A program made the position numbers and the translations under genes. A model generated the notes under the pieces. The model worked only from the letters and a program-made list of their open reading frames with translations, ran no database searches and was not told where the DNA came from. 64,000 nt of DNA. Origin: Trichoplax sp. H2 (lineage: Eukaryota; Placozoa; Uniplacotomia; Trichoplacea). Where the stretch lies: NCBI GenBank assembly GCA_003344405.1, contig NOWV01000023.1, forward strand, positions 186,001 through 250,000, in the 5' to 3' direction. Positions 1-14,624 of this stretch are shown here, piece by piece; the first letter of the stretch is position 1, and every line of letters begins with the position of its first letter.

Positions 1-1015
1 TTCTGGCGTATATATACGCATCTACACATGTTTAAGAATGTCTATATATACTCGTACTTATACGTGTATATCAAACACTAGTTATCACTCTTATTTCTTT
101 ACCATTTATGAACTATTTTGAAAATAGGATACTCTAATTATAATATGAATATATTGATACACGCATGTAAACATTGGTGTGAGATAAGTAAAATTTGAAA
201 TACATCCCCTGTCTTTAGCATCCTTCAAACGTTCAAAAATCCCAATACTGCCAATTTAAATTCATGGCTCTACTTGGAATATCTAGATATCTATAATAGC
301 AATTAAAATGTCAAACTCCACTTAGCAAATTCTCTCTTATTTCAATAATCAATTCAATCCATTATAGCAATGAACAATACACGCATTTATTGAATGGAGA
401 TGACCATGGAAATAATAAATTTACCTAGCAATGATTGTATTGCAGCCAATCTCAACGAACAAAAAATTATTTAACTTTAATTGCAATACTTTCTGCTATG
501 CTTTTCGATGTATCAATTTTGTATCCAGCATTTCAGTCGTAGTTAAACTACGATTAAATCGATATTGAGGACAAAATATATTAAATTGAAATACTAGGCA
601 TCCTGCTTAACTTCTTGACGAATCAATTTTATGTTCAGCATCTCAATTGTGGTTAAACTTCAATCACATACTGATATTGATACAGTTATTCCCTCATTTT
701 TATCATCCTTTTATTGTATATACAGTACAGTATCAATAATATATTAATTTAGAATGATATTGTAAAAATCTTAAAATTAAAAACTAACCCTTTTCAGTAT
801 AGAGCTAATATTGCTCCTTAAACCTTATAGGAAAAACAAAGGGCTAAATTCTAAATGTATTGAGAGAGATATAATTCGACAAGTTATATTACATGATAAA
901 TATTTCTTGTAGATTTTACTTTATGTTTATCTATTAAATGCTATCAAATAATTAATATCAAATTAATCGATTATTAATAGCTTGCTATTACTAAACTCTT
1001 CATCACCTTTTTTAG
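1..1015. other. AT-rich non-coding stretch upstream of the TBC1D2-like gene
   Basis: No coding exon can be supported here. The first recognisable exon of the neighbouring gene enters in phase 1, so at least one upstream exon with the initiator ATG must exist either in this stretch or beyond the window edge. A short run of ACAGTACAGTA lies near 724-732. Confidence 0.5.
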
Positions 1016-4000
1016 GAAAAACAACCAAACAAACTGTGTGGTTACTTAAATAAACTAGGAGGTAAAATATACAAAACTGACTGTATCATCTCTTGCCGAT
1101 CTTATTCAACATTATTAGATAATATATTTGCCTTAGAAATTATTACAGTATGTTGAGACTGACTTTATAATAGACAACATAATTTCTAGCAAATAAAGGT
1201 TATCTTACATCATAGTGCTTTAAGAATCGGATAATGTGCATGGCCTATACGTTAAACTCAGTGTTTTTACCAGCATTTTTTACCTAGAACAGATTACGGA
1301 CTCATGATTTACTGGTATCAAATCGGTCACTATTTAAACTTATTATGGTATTCTGTTTTTTTATTGCATTATATGGTGAAATGAATCAAAATTAGCTAAA
1401 GGATTTAAATCTTGGAAAACAAGATGGTGAGTACAAATGATACCATGAATAAATAATGTATTACATATCTGCATGACTGGTAGGCATTACAATTTATAAA
1501 AATTTGATATTCGAGTGTAACAGACAAAAAATATTATAGTAATATTTATATCAGTAAATCCCTACCAAGATGGCAATGGACAAGATATACCCTGAATATA
1601 TATTAACTTTGCAAATTTTCTTTGTTTATTGATATTAGTGAGATAATCAGTCAAATTACACACATGTAACGCAGCACTCGTTATATTGCAATAGCATACC
1701 CATATAAAAATTAATCGCTAAACTTGTCATTAAACATTCCCATTACAATTTCATCACTGCCGCAGAATAAAAATGCATCGTTAAAATTACAGACAATGTT
1801 TAACCTTTGAGGATAAATATCAATATGCACATTTCAAGCATTGATTGTACTGTACTACTAAATTCATTATGCGCCTTGAAAGAAAGCTATTGTCGTAAAC
1901 GTTATTTCTTTTTGTTATTGTATACGAAGGTTTATCTACGATTCCAGGAGTTGTTGTCTATACTACTATCGAAGTCCTAACGACATGCTGGCTCTAGGGT
2001 AACTTTTATTCAACATGCTTGGTTCATTGTAACATTTAGAAGAGTATCTATGTATCTAAAATGTGTTCATCGGAAGTTTATAGCTAGTCAAGTAGACATA
2101 CCTAGTTGATTTTCAACTACTTTTGATATGGTTTTAATGCCAAGCTCTAAAGTATATCGAAGTCTCTCGCGCTGTACTATATATAGTTAAAAGTACCTGT
2201 TATCACACTGCAGCTTATCGCACTTTTAAATTATCAATAGCGTTCTCGTACATTATATTGCATAAATATACACTTGTGAGTGAAAATAATTTAAAAAGTA
2301 GAAAATAAACTAGATCTCAATTCTATTCTATTTTATCGGATCACACTAACACTTTTCCTTCTTGGATTATTGAACAGTACCATTTTAATTTTTGTTACGC
2401 AATGACTTTACAAAGCTGGCAAATCAATACATTGTACGATTAATTATTGATATAACTTAGTAATTACCATTTACACTCCAACAGCGTGGCATAGTTTTTA
2501 AATAGTAATGCGAATTGCGAACTATAGAAAAATCTTGTCAGAATTTATTCTGTACTATGTCTTATAGGTCCAATATTACAATCATTGCCATTTATTGCTT
2601 CTTAATTCTTTCATTACATTTATAGATCGATCAGTTTAGCTAACGCATCATTAACTTTTGATGTTGATACCGAAAAGAAAGGGCAATTCCAGATACGGTA
2701 CGGCATCTCACTAATTTATTCTATTTATTTATTTATATTATTTTTATTCTTATATATATTTACTAACTCAACGATATATTCTCTATCTAATATTTTACGA
2801 AATATGCACAGATCGGACGGTCGAATATACGTTTTAGAAGCACCTAGCCAGGAAGCAATGATGTTTTGGCTACAACAATTACAAACCAAGCGGCATGAGT
2901 ACAACGCAAAACTAGCGAATATGACTGACTTATCTCTAACGGTATCTCAGCAAGTTCTATCCGCAATCGCAAATATTATTTGCTTACATTGTTGTTATGT
3001 TTCTGATTTATTTAGAAACCGGCTACTGGTCTTCTAGGAGAAGAACCACTATCAAGTGAAGACCAATCTGCTACAAACCAATCAGGTAAAATCAAGCTTG
3101 TCTCACTTGTTTGTGCAAAATAACTTTATTAATCATCCGTTAACTAAAACCTAACATCTGCTAATTATCTAGCTGCATCTGATATACTTCCACATATACG
3201 GCCACCAGAATGCGTCGGGGAACAAACCGCTGACAAAGTATCAACTTCTGGCATATCAAACTGGTCTATAGCAAATATTACGACAGAAATCAGGAATCAT
3301 TTATCACATGGGTATAGTGTCTCAATATTAATAAGCAACCATATCGGTATTAAATTACAGTATATTTTATTAATCTCTTTGCATACCATAATTTTTATCG
3401 GTTTCATTTTAGCCGTGGAGATGGTAATTTGATACGACGTAAACAATCAATTGGTGATCGTTTCTCATCACCTGGTATATCACCAAATGCAAGCCCTTTG
3501 ATTACTGAAAAATCTCCATCAAACCACAGGAAATCCTCGCCTGAAGAATTTCCCGGAAAGGATTGCTCTGAAGTAGCCACTGAAGAGAAGTCATCAAAGT
3601 AATACAATGTCCATAACAAGAAAATATGTGTTAAAAATATAGATCATAATATATTTATGCATATAGTAGATAAGCGATCTGTTTATTTCCGCTTGTACTA
3701 AATTAGTCGGATGTTATTTATGGTTTTGTTTTATATAGGCAAGGATTTACAAATTACTTCAGACAGTAAGTTAATCGCTAGTATTCATACTTTAATAAAT
3801 TTTATTTCAATCAGCCAAAATTGACCGAAGTAAAATTTCACATTTGAACTGATAGCCCTCATCGTAGACGATCGCAGTCCAAACACGCGGCGAATAATCA
3901 ACCTCAAGAAGATCCTACTAAGTCTTTAAATAATCAATTACGTCAGGTAAGTAGTAAAAATATTACTTCTTTATTTATTCAATAAAATATTTATGATATA

Positions 4001-7000
4001 CCAATACATTGATTCCGTATATATGTAATTTATTAATATTTGCAAATCATAATTAAATTGGTACTTGACACACACTTGTAATAAAATCCATTACATGCCT
4101 TAATACTACCTTAATAGGCCACTTCCCCCACACATTCGACGAAGGAAGAAATAGATTCTAATGAAAAGTAAGCTTTATTTTAATTACTTTCAACATAACT
4201 AATATCGATCAAGCAAATATACTCTCATGTACCTTATAACCGACACAATATTGACCTATTAGTAACTGCTACTTCATTCTACTTCTTATCAGCGAAATCC
4301 AACAAAGAAATGACATTATTCAAACATTGGTTCAAGAAATCGAGTCAGTATTGTTGATCTAAGCTTTTGACTCTATACACCTCGTAATATGTTATTACTA
4401 CAGATGCAAAATTAAATTCACTTAATCCTACGACTGATATTCTTATCTGCTGAAAGTCTAACTTTAATTGTACTATTTCTAGTGCCCTAAAGATGCGTAT
4501 AAAGTGCTAGTAAGTTGGTGAAATGTTGTGATCTGTAGATGGTGCATTGCACAGCATGCTAGAGATTTATTTATGCATTCAAGTATGGCAATTATATTAC
4601 TATTTTGCAATTATATTTTGCTGTATTGTCTATAGTGAACAGTTTGTGTCGGGTAACTCAGATGAAAAGCAACTGTTGCGACTTTTTGAAAATCAACAGC
4701 GCATAAATGAACTTCAGTTAAATGTCAAGAAAGCACGCGAAGAAAAAGAAGATTCAGAATTTAAATTAAGGTTTAAGTCATATTCAATAGGCATTATTAA
4801 TATTGTAATTAATTTGATGTACTCTTTATTAAAGTCGTCTTTAGTCGATTAAAATTAGAGAATATTTTGTAAATAGAGTTACCGAGGCAGAGATGAAAAG
4901 TTTAAATGATGAAATCAGTTTAGTTAAAGAAGTTCTGGAAGCTAAAGACCAAGTTGTAGTATCGCTAACGGAAAAGGTAAATTCTATTGGCAATAATTAT
5001 TAAAAATTATTATTTTAACTTTTGATTTAAGCTTGAATTTCTTCATTCGCAATAGCTGCATCAATATGAGAATGCACCGCTAGTACTAACGGGGTAAGAT
5101 ACACACAGGATTATCGGTTCTGTAACAGCAAAATTGATTCAATAATAATTTTTTGTTTTATCTTAGCGATGGAGCACACCCACAACCTATCGTTGAAAAC
5201 AACTATTTCCTATGGAGGGTAATAAATAGCTATATAATACCAATGCTTTAATCCTCTATAGCTATGCTTTACCGTACGTATTAACCATACCTAGGAAAAG
5301 TGCGCTGCGTTTGAAATTCAAAATAAGTTTTTAAATAGTGAAATAATTGGACTAAATGAAATTCAAATTGCTCGCGAAAAACGAACTAAACAATTGGAGA
5401 GGTATGTTAACTTAATCACAGACGTTATAAATTTACAATTTTTTCAATAAGAACATTTCAACCAACATTGCTATTTGGCTTTGCTAAACAGTAAGCTAGC
5501 CGCACTTACAGCAAGACATTGTCAAATTCAAAGAAAATATATGATGTTTCTTAAAAATCTGAGTGTTTCTAATGAAGGTAAATTTTATTAATTTGATTTT
5601 GAATACGAAAGCATTATGCTGATGAATTTAATGATGCAATGATTTTTCTTTGGAAAACTAGAGTCTAAGCAGCTAGTAGATCAATTAATCAAGGAAGCTG
5701 CGGAATCTGACAGTCCTAGTAACAATAGCCTTGAAAAGTAAGATAGCTACTCCATATGCATTGTTGTAAATAACTCCACAGACATAAGAATAACAGGAAA
5801 CACTAAATACCAATAATTTTTTGATTTATGCTTAAAATCCTTTTTCCTAAACTGTAGGCAATATGATATGTTTGGATTTCTTAAGAATGTTGATGATGAT
5901 AACGCCTTAGAAAAATATACCTCACAATTAAGTTATTATCAGCAGACAATGGAGGTCTTTGATCTAGTATAACTAATCATATAGTAGCTAATTAGGATAA
6001 GGATTACCTTTGAGATAAAAATATTTGAGTACTGTTGTTAATTTAAACAGAATGAAGTTAGTGGTGTTGATGTTGCAATAGCGAAAAAATGGGAAACAGT
6101 AATGGTATCACTAGGTGGCAAATCTTTACCATTAACGGTAAGTAACCTAGTTAAAGACAACAACAGCATCATTGTTATTAAAATGTACGAATATTAGGTT
6201 GATTATCGTTGTTAACATGGAACGAATTAATTTTGAGCTGAATTAAATTCCTATGATATCTTAATCATACAGCCAGAAATTAAATCTCTCATTCGAGCTG
6301 GTGTTCCTCATGAATTTCGCAGTAAAGTTTGGTCAAGGTAAGTTGTATCGGCTTTAAGCATGTATAGCCAAGGTATACATCAATTGAACGTATTCAATTA
6401 TGAAAGAGTTTTTTAACTGAAAATTAATTATGTTTACATACTTGTAGTTGCGTTCATCGTAGGGTTGCAAAATTTCGAAAATCAATGGTATGTAGAAATA
6501 AATATGTCTTGACTCTAGTAATTTTCAACGAGATATTTTTAAATGTCTTTGTTTCCTACTTTTGGGACTCTATTGAAAGCATTTAATCACCTAATATTGT
6601 ACGTACTTCTGTTATAGGTAACAGATTACTACTGGCGTTTGGTAAATGCTGATGTAAGTATGCCATTAATGAAAGTGAAATCATATATAGTAGAACTTAC
6701 TTTGTTTTGTATCAACACATATTAACTGCAAAAACCTTTTATGTTACTTACGGAATCAGTACTTGTAGCATATTACATAAATGCATAAAATAGGATAGAG
6801 ATTCCGACTGACAGGACTTTATCACCGCAATACTGCGTTTCCATATATGCTATATCTAATAGAAGTCATTATAATTGTCAACTACATCGAACAAATCTGG
6901 CAGCTTCCAGATTTAGAATTTTAATTTACCCTTAGTATCAAGAATTTATTTATGGCTACGCTTATAAATGATATCTGTCATTTTATAACTCTACGTATAA

Positions 7001-9055
7001 TTTTAAAGACTTACTGCCATCATTTAGTCATTAATAAACCTACGCGTGTACCAAATCTAGAAGGTGCACATTTATCAGTGCATTGACTAATATACATATC
7101 AAAAGATACACTTATCGTGTACATTCCAGAATTATCTAATCTTCCACAGCATCCAAAATTACTGTCATATATATATTAGTATGACTACATGTATTTCAAT
7201 CCATTATTATCCATGGCTAAACTGTCGTAAAAGTATGTTTCATTTTTCCGTCTAGACAAACTCTTATTCTCTAGCTATTAATCAAATTGAAATGGATCTA
7301 CTTCGGACCCTACCGAACAATAAATTCTACGATAGCCGCAGCGCAGAAGGAGTACGTGAATTCTGCATTTGAATACTCTACTATGAACGATAAATAAATT
7401 TAATCTAGAGTTTTTTCATGATTATATTTGAGATTTGCTTACTGTATAGCAAGTCGCGATATAATTTTGATTACATACTTAAAAAGGCTACTTGTCTTTA
7501 TGCCTATAAGCGCTTCAGAATATTAGTATAACCCAAGTAGTCTTATCAAGATATAGAAATTAATGCTATGTAATGTCTTACCTGATAAAATTTTGCTCTC
7601 CTCAAATAGATAATCAAGTTACGCCGAATACTCTGCGCTTATAGTAGACACAATCCTGATATTGGTTACTGCCAGGTTTTAACATCTTTGTTATTAAGTA
7701 ACGTTGCCGAATTTGTATCGACCTATTGACAATTAATCAGCAAATCATAAATAACATCTAGGGTATGAATCGACTAGCGGCTGTAGCCCTACTGTATCTT
7801 TCAGAAGAAGAAGCATTCTGGTTTGTAAATAATTTTCTTTTATCTCTCTAAAGACTAATTAACATACGAATTATTATGTGGCATAATGCAATAGGTGTCT
7901 TATAGCAATTATCGATTTTATCATGCCTACGGAGTACTACGCAAATTCTATGCTAGCTGCACAAGCTGATCAGGTTAGAGCTAATCTTATCCTAATAGAT
8001 TTTTGTTTCTCTATTGGCTTTTAATAACTAGTTATCGGTAACTTAAATGACTTACGCCTGACAAAAATTTTATGCGTTCCTTAGCGAGTTCTGCAAGAAC
8101 TACTAACTGAAAAGTTACCAAGACTTGCTGCTCACTTTAATCAACATGGGTTTGTTTAATTTGTTGGAACAGTTCGTCGATTATCTTTAATCATCAGTCA
8201 TTATCGACAACTTTCATGTATAAACATGAACAATGCATATATTAAAATGATCGGCTTCATTTTCTTAGGATTGAACTTACTTATATCACGCTTCAGTGGT
8301 TTCTAACGGTGTATATCGACAATATCCCGATACAGGTAAAGCTTCTACAACTCTTTTTTAATTGTAAAAGTTATGACTTTTGTAGGCAGTTTATATATAG
8401 TAATGCAACTAAAATACTTGTAGCATACTCAGCAAGTATCTATATTTTGTCACGGCGACTATTAAACGTTTATACACTTACGCTTAATATTATAGACCGT
8501 ATTTCGAATATGGGATTGTTTCCTCTATGAAGGCGACAAGGTAAAACACTCTAGCTGTTATCTAAAATAGTCAAGACCTGGCATTTACTGATAATTTTAT
8601 TGTTTTGCTCTAATTGTGGGTTATTTTTTATTTACTTCTTGCCAGATCTTATTTCGATTCGCTGTCGCGATTTTCAAAATATTTGAAGAACATTTCTTAC
8701 ATTTAGACAGTTCAACAGAAATTTTAACTGCATCAAGTGAGATGTCCAGTAAATTATGGGATGTGAATAAGCTGATGCATGTATGTTTTATTTCGAACAT
8801 TAACTTTACACTACAGTATAAGCACTTATATTTTATGGTTCTGTGTACTAATTTTTGTCATTGCAAATCTTGATTTAGGCTGCCTTCTTCGAAATCAATC
8901 CGTTTCCTATGAATGCTATTACCAATAAGCGTGTAAAACACATAGCTAAACTAAAGGTTGAACTTATGGAATTAGAGAAAGGGCGCATCGAAAGAGTCGA
9001 CTCACGCACCGCAAAACGTCCTGTAGATCAATACCTAAGCGATGAAGAATCATAA
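1016..9055 (+). CDS. TBC1D2: PH/coiled-coil/TBC domain Rab GTPase-activating protein, TBC1D2 type (5' partial, spliced)
   Basis: A Rab GAP of the TBC1D2/TBC1D2B family, expected to act on endosomal/adhesion membranes by family. About 30 exons can be read. The PH domain is split over 1016-1061 (KLCGYLNKLG), 1396-1426 (KGFKSWKTRW), 1930-1998 (WFIYDSRSCCLYYYRSP), 2626-2697 and 2812-2941 (MMFWLQQLQTKRHEY), all phase-compatible. A polar linker follows (about 3016-3946) and then a coiled-coil-rich middle (about 4635-5740). The TBC domain starts near 6272 (RAGVPHEFRSKVW). The arginine finger lies in IEMDLLRTLPNN (7255-7350) and the glutamine finger in GYCQGMN across the junction of the 7609-7675 and 7760-7821 exons, so catalysis should be intact. 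It ends with LSDEES and TAA at 9053-9055. The initiator exon was not found. TBC1D2 versus TBC1D2B cannot be decided; a single ancestral gene is likely. Confidence 0.93.
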
Positions 9056-9202
9056 AATTAAAAAAGAATGGTGTGTATAACACATACGAGTATATGAAAG
9101 CCAACCATACAATCAACAGCTCGCCTGCGGTACCATGATAAAGTGATATTTTTAAATCTAGAAGTTGTGTAAGGAATCATATCACTAAACAGTTGTAATT
9201 CT

Positions 9203-9208
9203 AATAAA
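9203..9208 (+). promoter_or_regulatory. Putative poly(A) signal of the TBC1D2-like gene
   Basis: AATAAA lies about 150 bp after the stop codon. It is a plausible cleavage signal, but such hexamers are common in AT-rich DNA. Confidence 0.35.
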
Positions 9209-11258
9209 GCTTAAGCGTATCTGGAATATGAAACTTTGAAATACCATATTACGCTATTAAATATAAGCAGACTTTTGGTAATAGCATATTTCAATTTTAA
9301 TCGTACTTGATAGAAAAATAGAAATCATGACAAGTGACTTCGAAATGCACATCGATATTTCTTATACTATTACTCCGGAACCACTATTAATTATGCATAT
9401 CATGCTATTATATTCAAATCAACTGTAAATTAGAATCAAAGTGCCAAATTCTAGTTTATTTTTTTATTAAACTAGCTCTTGTAATCTTAATTCCATTCGA
9501 CAATGAATGATATTATCTATGTATCTTTTATGATATTGTATGATATTGCTATACTAAGCTATTGTTAATGTTGACTCCATATGTTATACCAAAAATAATC
9601 CCCAAATTTTGATCGTAATCATTACTCATAAAAGTAACCTTCCAATAAAGTATAAGTCAGCATCGGTTAAGACGTACAGCTAGATGCGAGTGTGCAAGAT
9701 CAGTTTGTATAATAGTAATAGTAAAGCTTCTCATTAAGTAAAAACGCTAGGTGCTAGTATTAGATCTCCTATCATTGTACTGTATTTGTAACCAATTTTT
9801 TGCTATAATCGCGAGTACAAGAGATAAAGTAGTAATTACGTTTACGCTAGTTGTACTTCAACTAGAAGTCATAGCAATTTATCCAAAATAAAATGTCTGA
9901 GCCATGTATTAAAACTAAGCAAAATATTTTGCTTAAATACTATGTAATCGATCTGCGTTTACAATTACATCCAGGGACTACCCTGTTACATCTATGTTGA
10001 GATCAAAAATTTAAATTTTTAATAAATTTCGGTTAAAACCAACGTTAAATATTAACGAATCAATTATATTTACCATACATCAATCTATAATAAAATATAA
10101 AATACGCACTTGAAAATAGCTGCAAATTGTGAAGTATACTAGTCTAAATCTTATGTAACCAAAAAATTATTTTGATAGCCAGCAAAATGTGATAGATGCT
10201 GCATAAGTATACATAAATTTATTGTGCAATTTTATTATTTGTACGAGAGCGAAATCTCAATTTCTTATTCATTTATCTATTCTATACCAATCTGAGCGAT
10301 ATATGTGTAGTTCATACTTGTCAATTTATTTTTACTACGTATGCGAGATAATCTTATAATCACGTACATCAATGACAATGACTAATGGTACAGCAATAAT
10401 TCAATAGTCCATCATTTATGTTTTGTAATATTTTTATACGCTTATCCCTAAACTTGTTGATTATCAAAATATCTTAGCAATATTAAATTTCTTCATATAT
10501 TAGTCAGGATGGATGTCGAAAAATTTTTTTTTAAGTTAATAGTTCAGAGATCTTTACGATTTATCTGTTAAAAATCCCTATAGACCTCGATATAATGCAT
10601 GGAGTAAAACTGCTGTAGACGACCTCCTTCAGAAAAAGGCATGTGCCGGAAATTTTACGATTTATCGAGGAGTGAATTCCGACGCAATACATAAGTCATG
10701 GATTGCAATTTTCATAAAAACTTAAGCTACTACTAACAATAAAAATTATGCAATCCTATTGATTGTGTACTGCAAAAATAACTATTCAGAGTTATTCCCA
10801 ATTGTATTTCCTCAAATATACAATGAACTCCAGTAAGAAATCTTCGCGAGCAAATTAGAATGTATATTTTGGATTGATGATTGTGCACAATCCTAAAACC
10901 TAACGGTTAAAAAGCATCAAGATGATAATTCATAATGTACAAGGAATAATTAAGTACAAATGATGATCGTCGGGTATACCAATTTGTCAACATTACTTTT
11001 TTACCTCGGTATATCTTTCTTGACTCATAAAGGCAGAGACATATGCACATATAAATCGCACGAAATGAATTTGATTACAACTTAAGAAACTCAAGTAAAA
11101 TAACGGCTTGATATATAACAAATATTGATTATGAGAATCTGGTGCATCTTAATGAGTGTTACGATAAAACGAAGATAAGCCAGTAGGCCATAAAATCTAA
11201 TCATCTCCGTAGTCATTACACGCCGTACGTACGTATAAATATTTCTAATAATTAATTT
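9209..11258. other. Convergent 3'-3' intergenic region
   Basis: This AT-rich stretch lies between the ends of the TBC1D2-like (+) and KIAA2013-like (-) genes. I see no long reading frames, no RNA gene and no tandem repeat. The GTACAGTAC-type repeats that mark the 5' regions in this window are not clustered here. Confidence 0.5.
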
Positions 11259-14200
11259 CTAAAAATGGTAATACGCTATATATAACGTTCGAAATACGTA
11301 GGCATGTAACAGAGAGACTATAAGCCCAATAAGGACCCAATATCTCAAAGGTAGTCTGAACAGACCATCGTCATGAATTTTCCGGATATTAACTGGAAAA
11401 AAGTGACGGATTAGGTGACGGATTAGATTAGTATCAAGTAGGTCTACCCTAAAATTTAATCAAGGAAAAAATTTAATCTACCTGGTGCTGCCTTTCTAGA
11501 TCCTATAGAATTATTAAGCTGGGTATGTAACTTCATTAGAATGGATTGGTGATTTGACAAGTACATAGCATTCTTTAGCAGATGTTGTGGATAGAGAAAC
11601 TTACTGGACCTATAAATTTTGTAACAAAGCCTATATAACTTAAGAACCAGCTAATAAATTAGATACTGTATCAACACCTTACGAAAGCTAAGCTTCAGTA
11701 GCTTACCCTATCAAATCAATTGACGAACATGAAGCATCACATGCAAATAATGGATGTTTTCTTTCACTCAAGAAAGAGGAAACTTCAATAAATTTTCCTT
11801 TTACGACATTAACATCAACGTAACTTCCATTGTAGTACAAATTTTCAAGGTAAACATCATCTTTTAACTTGATGATAGATTTCATTGGTAATTGTAGCTG
11901 ATTTGAAGCGAACTTCAAACCAATGAGGCTTAATAACATACCCAAATTAAAACTTGGTAGGCCTAATTAATTATAATTAATTATGATACATTTTAATGGT
12001 TGATCAACTTTCAGCTAGAAGCTGTATAAAGTAAAGAATGCTAATGAATTATTGCCATCAATGAATTGTTTCCCAAGAATATCAACAACAAAAGGAGGTA
12101 GTAACACTTCATTTTACTCTAGATATAAACAAATACCTCGATTAAAAAATTGATCACAACCACCCTTCCGCAGTGCATACCGCCACGCCTTAAATAATTT
12201 TTTTAATCGCGGCATATTCGTCAACGAATACGGCCATAACTTCTCATTATACCTAAACAGTAACAAATGTTAATAAAATAGGGGCTAAATTCAGATTATA
12301 ACTAGAGCATAGATCTACAAACTTTTGCAAATCCTTAGATTGTCGCTAAATCATAATCGGTTTCTTTAATATGATATCATACTAACATGGTCATCGGAGC
12401 ATCGTAACAGGTATAATTTAGTGAGTTTTTCCAAGCCAAATCTAATTGAGAGACAAATGCTCGGCGATGGAATGTATTGTTGTTATTGTTGCCATCAAGA
12501 GAGTACATCGACAGTAAATAGTATCTAATAGTTTTTTTTGCCATTTTATTACGATGATTTCCGATGCCATTAAATGAAGTCACCGCTAATCTTGGATGCC
12601 ATATCTAAATTAACAGTCAGATAGAATTAATACAGTGGTGTAATTAAAATAGTATCGTATTTTGATTATGAATTAAAATAAATAAATAAAGTAGAAAAGA
12701 AAAGCCACAAATTGATATCTAACTACAAACAGGGCAGTAATCGTTCACCTGACGCCAAGCAGCAGAATGATCTTTACTTAATCGGGATGTATCTTTTATT
12801 GCTTGGTACAATTGCTGTATCATAAAATAGAAATTTAATATTTGATTGATCTACTGTAATATTAGAAGACGAAAATAAACAATAGTTTATTTATTTTAAC
12901 TAACCTGTTGAGATAATGTTTGAGCAGTGTGCGATCTGTTTCCTTTCAAGATATGAAAAGCCGTGATGGTATCACCTGATTCAAAGCTAGTAAAATAGTA
13001 GAGCAGTACAGCAATTCACAGCTTTTTTTAATTTCTAGTATTCTGGTATTGCGCGCAAAGGCTACATCCTCCTAATATCTATATATTTACATTACAAATT
13101 ATACAGTAGTATTACCTCTGACTAAGAATATGAAGCGTTGCTGGTAAAGGCAGTTCTGCAACACCACAAACACCAGCGTAGACGTTACTCTGATAAAGCT
13201 GAAAAGCTCCAGTAAATATTAACTGATCTTTATCTGACGCTTTTTGATTAATATTCGGCACTATCAAACTGGCACTACAAAATCAACCCGACGTTAACTT
13301 AATTTTTGTGATTCTATCAACACCATCTATAGTATATTTACATAAATTATTAGACTCGAATACGAAATTTTGACAAATAATTATTCAAAACGTTAGCCTT
13401 ACAATCATACATTTTAGGAAGCACTTACTCAACAGAATGGCGTTTTAATTTTCGCTTATTTTTGTAGATTCTTGAAAGCGTCATAACTGCAGGTTGTGGT
13501 AGCGAGTTAGATATATGGTAATGTTGAATAATCACTTGATTTGTACGATGTACGACGATAGATTGTTGAATCAGTACACACCCAGCACCCTATTCAGCAG
13601 TATAAAGACAGAATTTATAAAGTCCAATTTGTATACGTATACGCGTACATTAGTGGATATTCAAGGTGCTTCAACAATGTCATTTTATTCATTCTCACTT
13701 ATTCGTAACTATAATATCTACTAATTGATTGTGATAATAATATTGTTACGGGCAAATTTGTATTGTTACCGTTTCGTAAGAAGAAAATCGGTATAGTTTT
13801 CCCTCCTCTAGATTTATGATGCATATTTCTAGAAACGTACTCAAAAGAATTAATAGGTGTAGCAGCTAGTAAATAAAATAGTTAAGATAGCTCTAACCAA
13901 ATCTAACACTGAATCTTAAATTGCATACTACAAGAATTGCAAATTCATTTAGGTACCTTCCGATTTTAAAGAAATGTTATCAACAGATACATTGAAATGG
14001 ATAATAGGACTATAAGGTAAATCAATAGCCAAGTGATCATGACCGATAGTGATTGCCGTATGGAATTGTTTCTTTTTATAGTAGACGCTAAGTTTTCCAT
14101 TCCCTGGAAGTAAGTTATTCAATATGAAAACAGTCACCAGCATTTGCTTTATAGAACTATTGCTAAGACGAAAAGCAGCGGGCTAAGTGAAAATCACCAG

Positions 14201-14624
14201 ACTGGTGTGCTACAGTACCTGCATAAGGAAAATATTGATGGCTGGCTGATTTCGGATTATAGATTATATAGTTTTCAAACTTAAGCTTCGCTATAAACTT
14301 GTTAACACTATCATCTAAACATGTTGATTCTAATTTAAGATTGAAAAAAATTGAAAAGAATTATTAGCATTTAAGCAAAGTGAAAAGTTATCAATTTATT
14401 CTTTCAAAATTTTACGTAAATCAAGACGTTAGATAATGACGTACAGCATCTAGTGTCTTACCTGATAATAGCAAGGTCTCGGTATCTTTAAACCATGGAA
14501 TATCGTTAATGTAGAAAACTAGCATTCCTATCAGGATAACTGCTAGTATTGCTACGCGAATATACCTATAATTATATAATTGTATTTTTTTATTATCATA
14601 ACCGCTGCAGTTTGGCAGTAACAA
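11259..14624 (-). CDS. KIAA2013: KIAA2013-like (DUF2152) two-TM protein with a large luminal/extracellular domain (spliced)
   Basis: Minus-strand gene of at least 13 exons: 14624-14462, 14329-14219, 14103-13957, 13865-13770, 13589-13429, 13274-13116, 12986-12905, 12814-12749, 12604-12387, 12252-12137, 11962-11707, 11609-11482 and 11392-11259. An N-terminal membrane anchor (IRVAILAVILIGMLVFYI) precedes a soluble domain. A second hydrophobic segment (WVLIGLIVSLLHAYVF) sits near the C-terminus, followed by a short tail. Family signatures as I recall them from the human protein include GCVLIQQSIVVHR, LNYTCYDAPMTM, EKLWPY, GMLLSLIGLKFASNQLQ and FACDASC. The phase between 13770 and 13589 does not match, so a small exon is missing there. 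The biochemical function is not known to me; conserved cysteines suggest a secretory-pathway lumen domain. Confidence 0.85.

Noticed and set aside
13515-13724. 69-codon plus-strand frame
   Set aside because: Antisense shadow of the KIAA2013-like exon at 13589-13429 and its intron.
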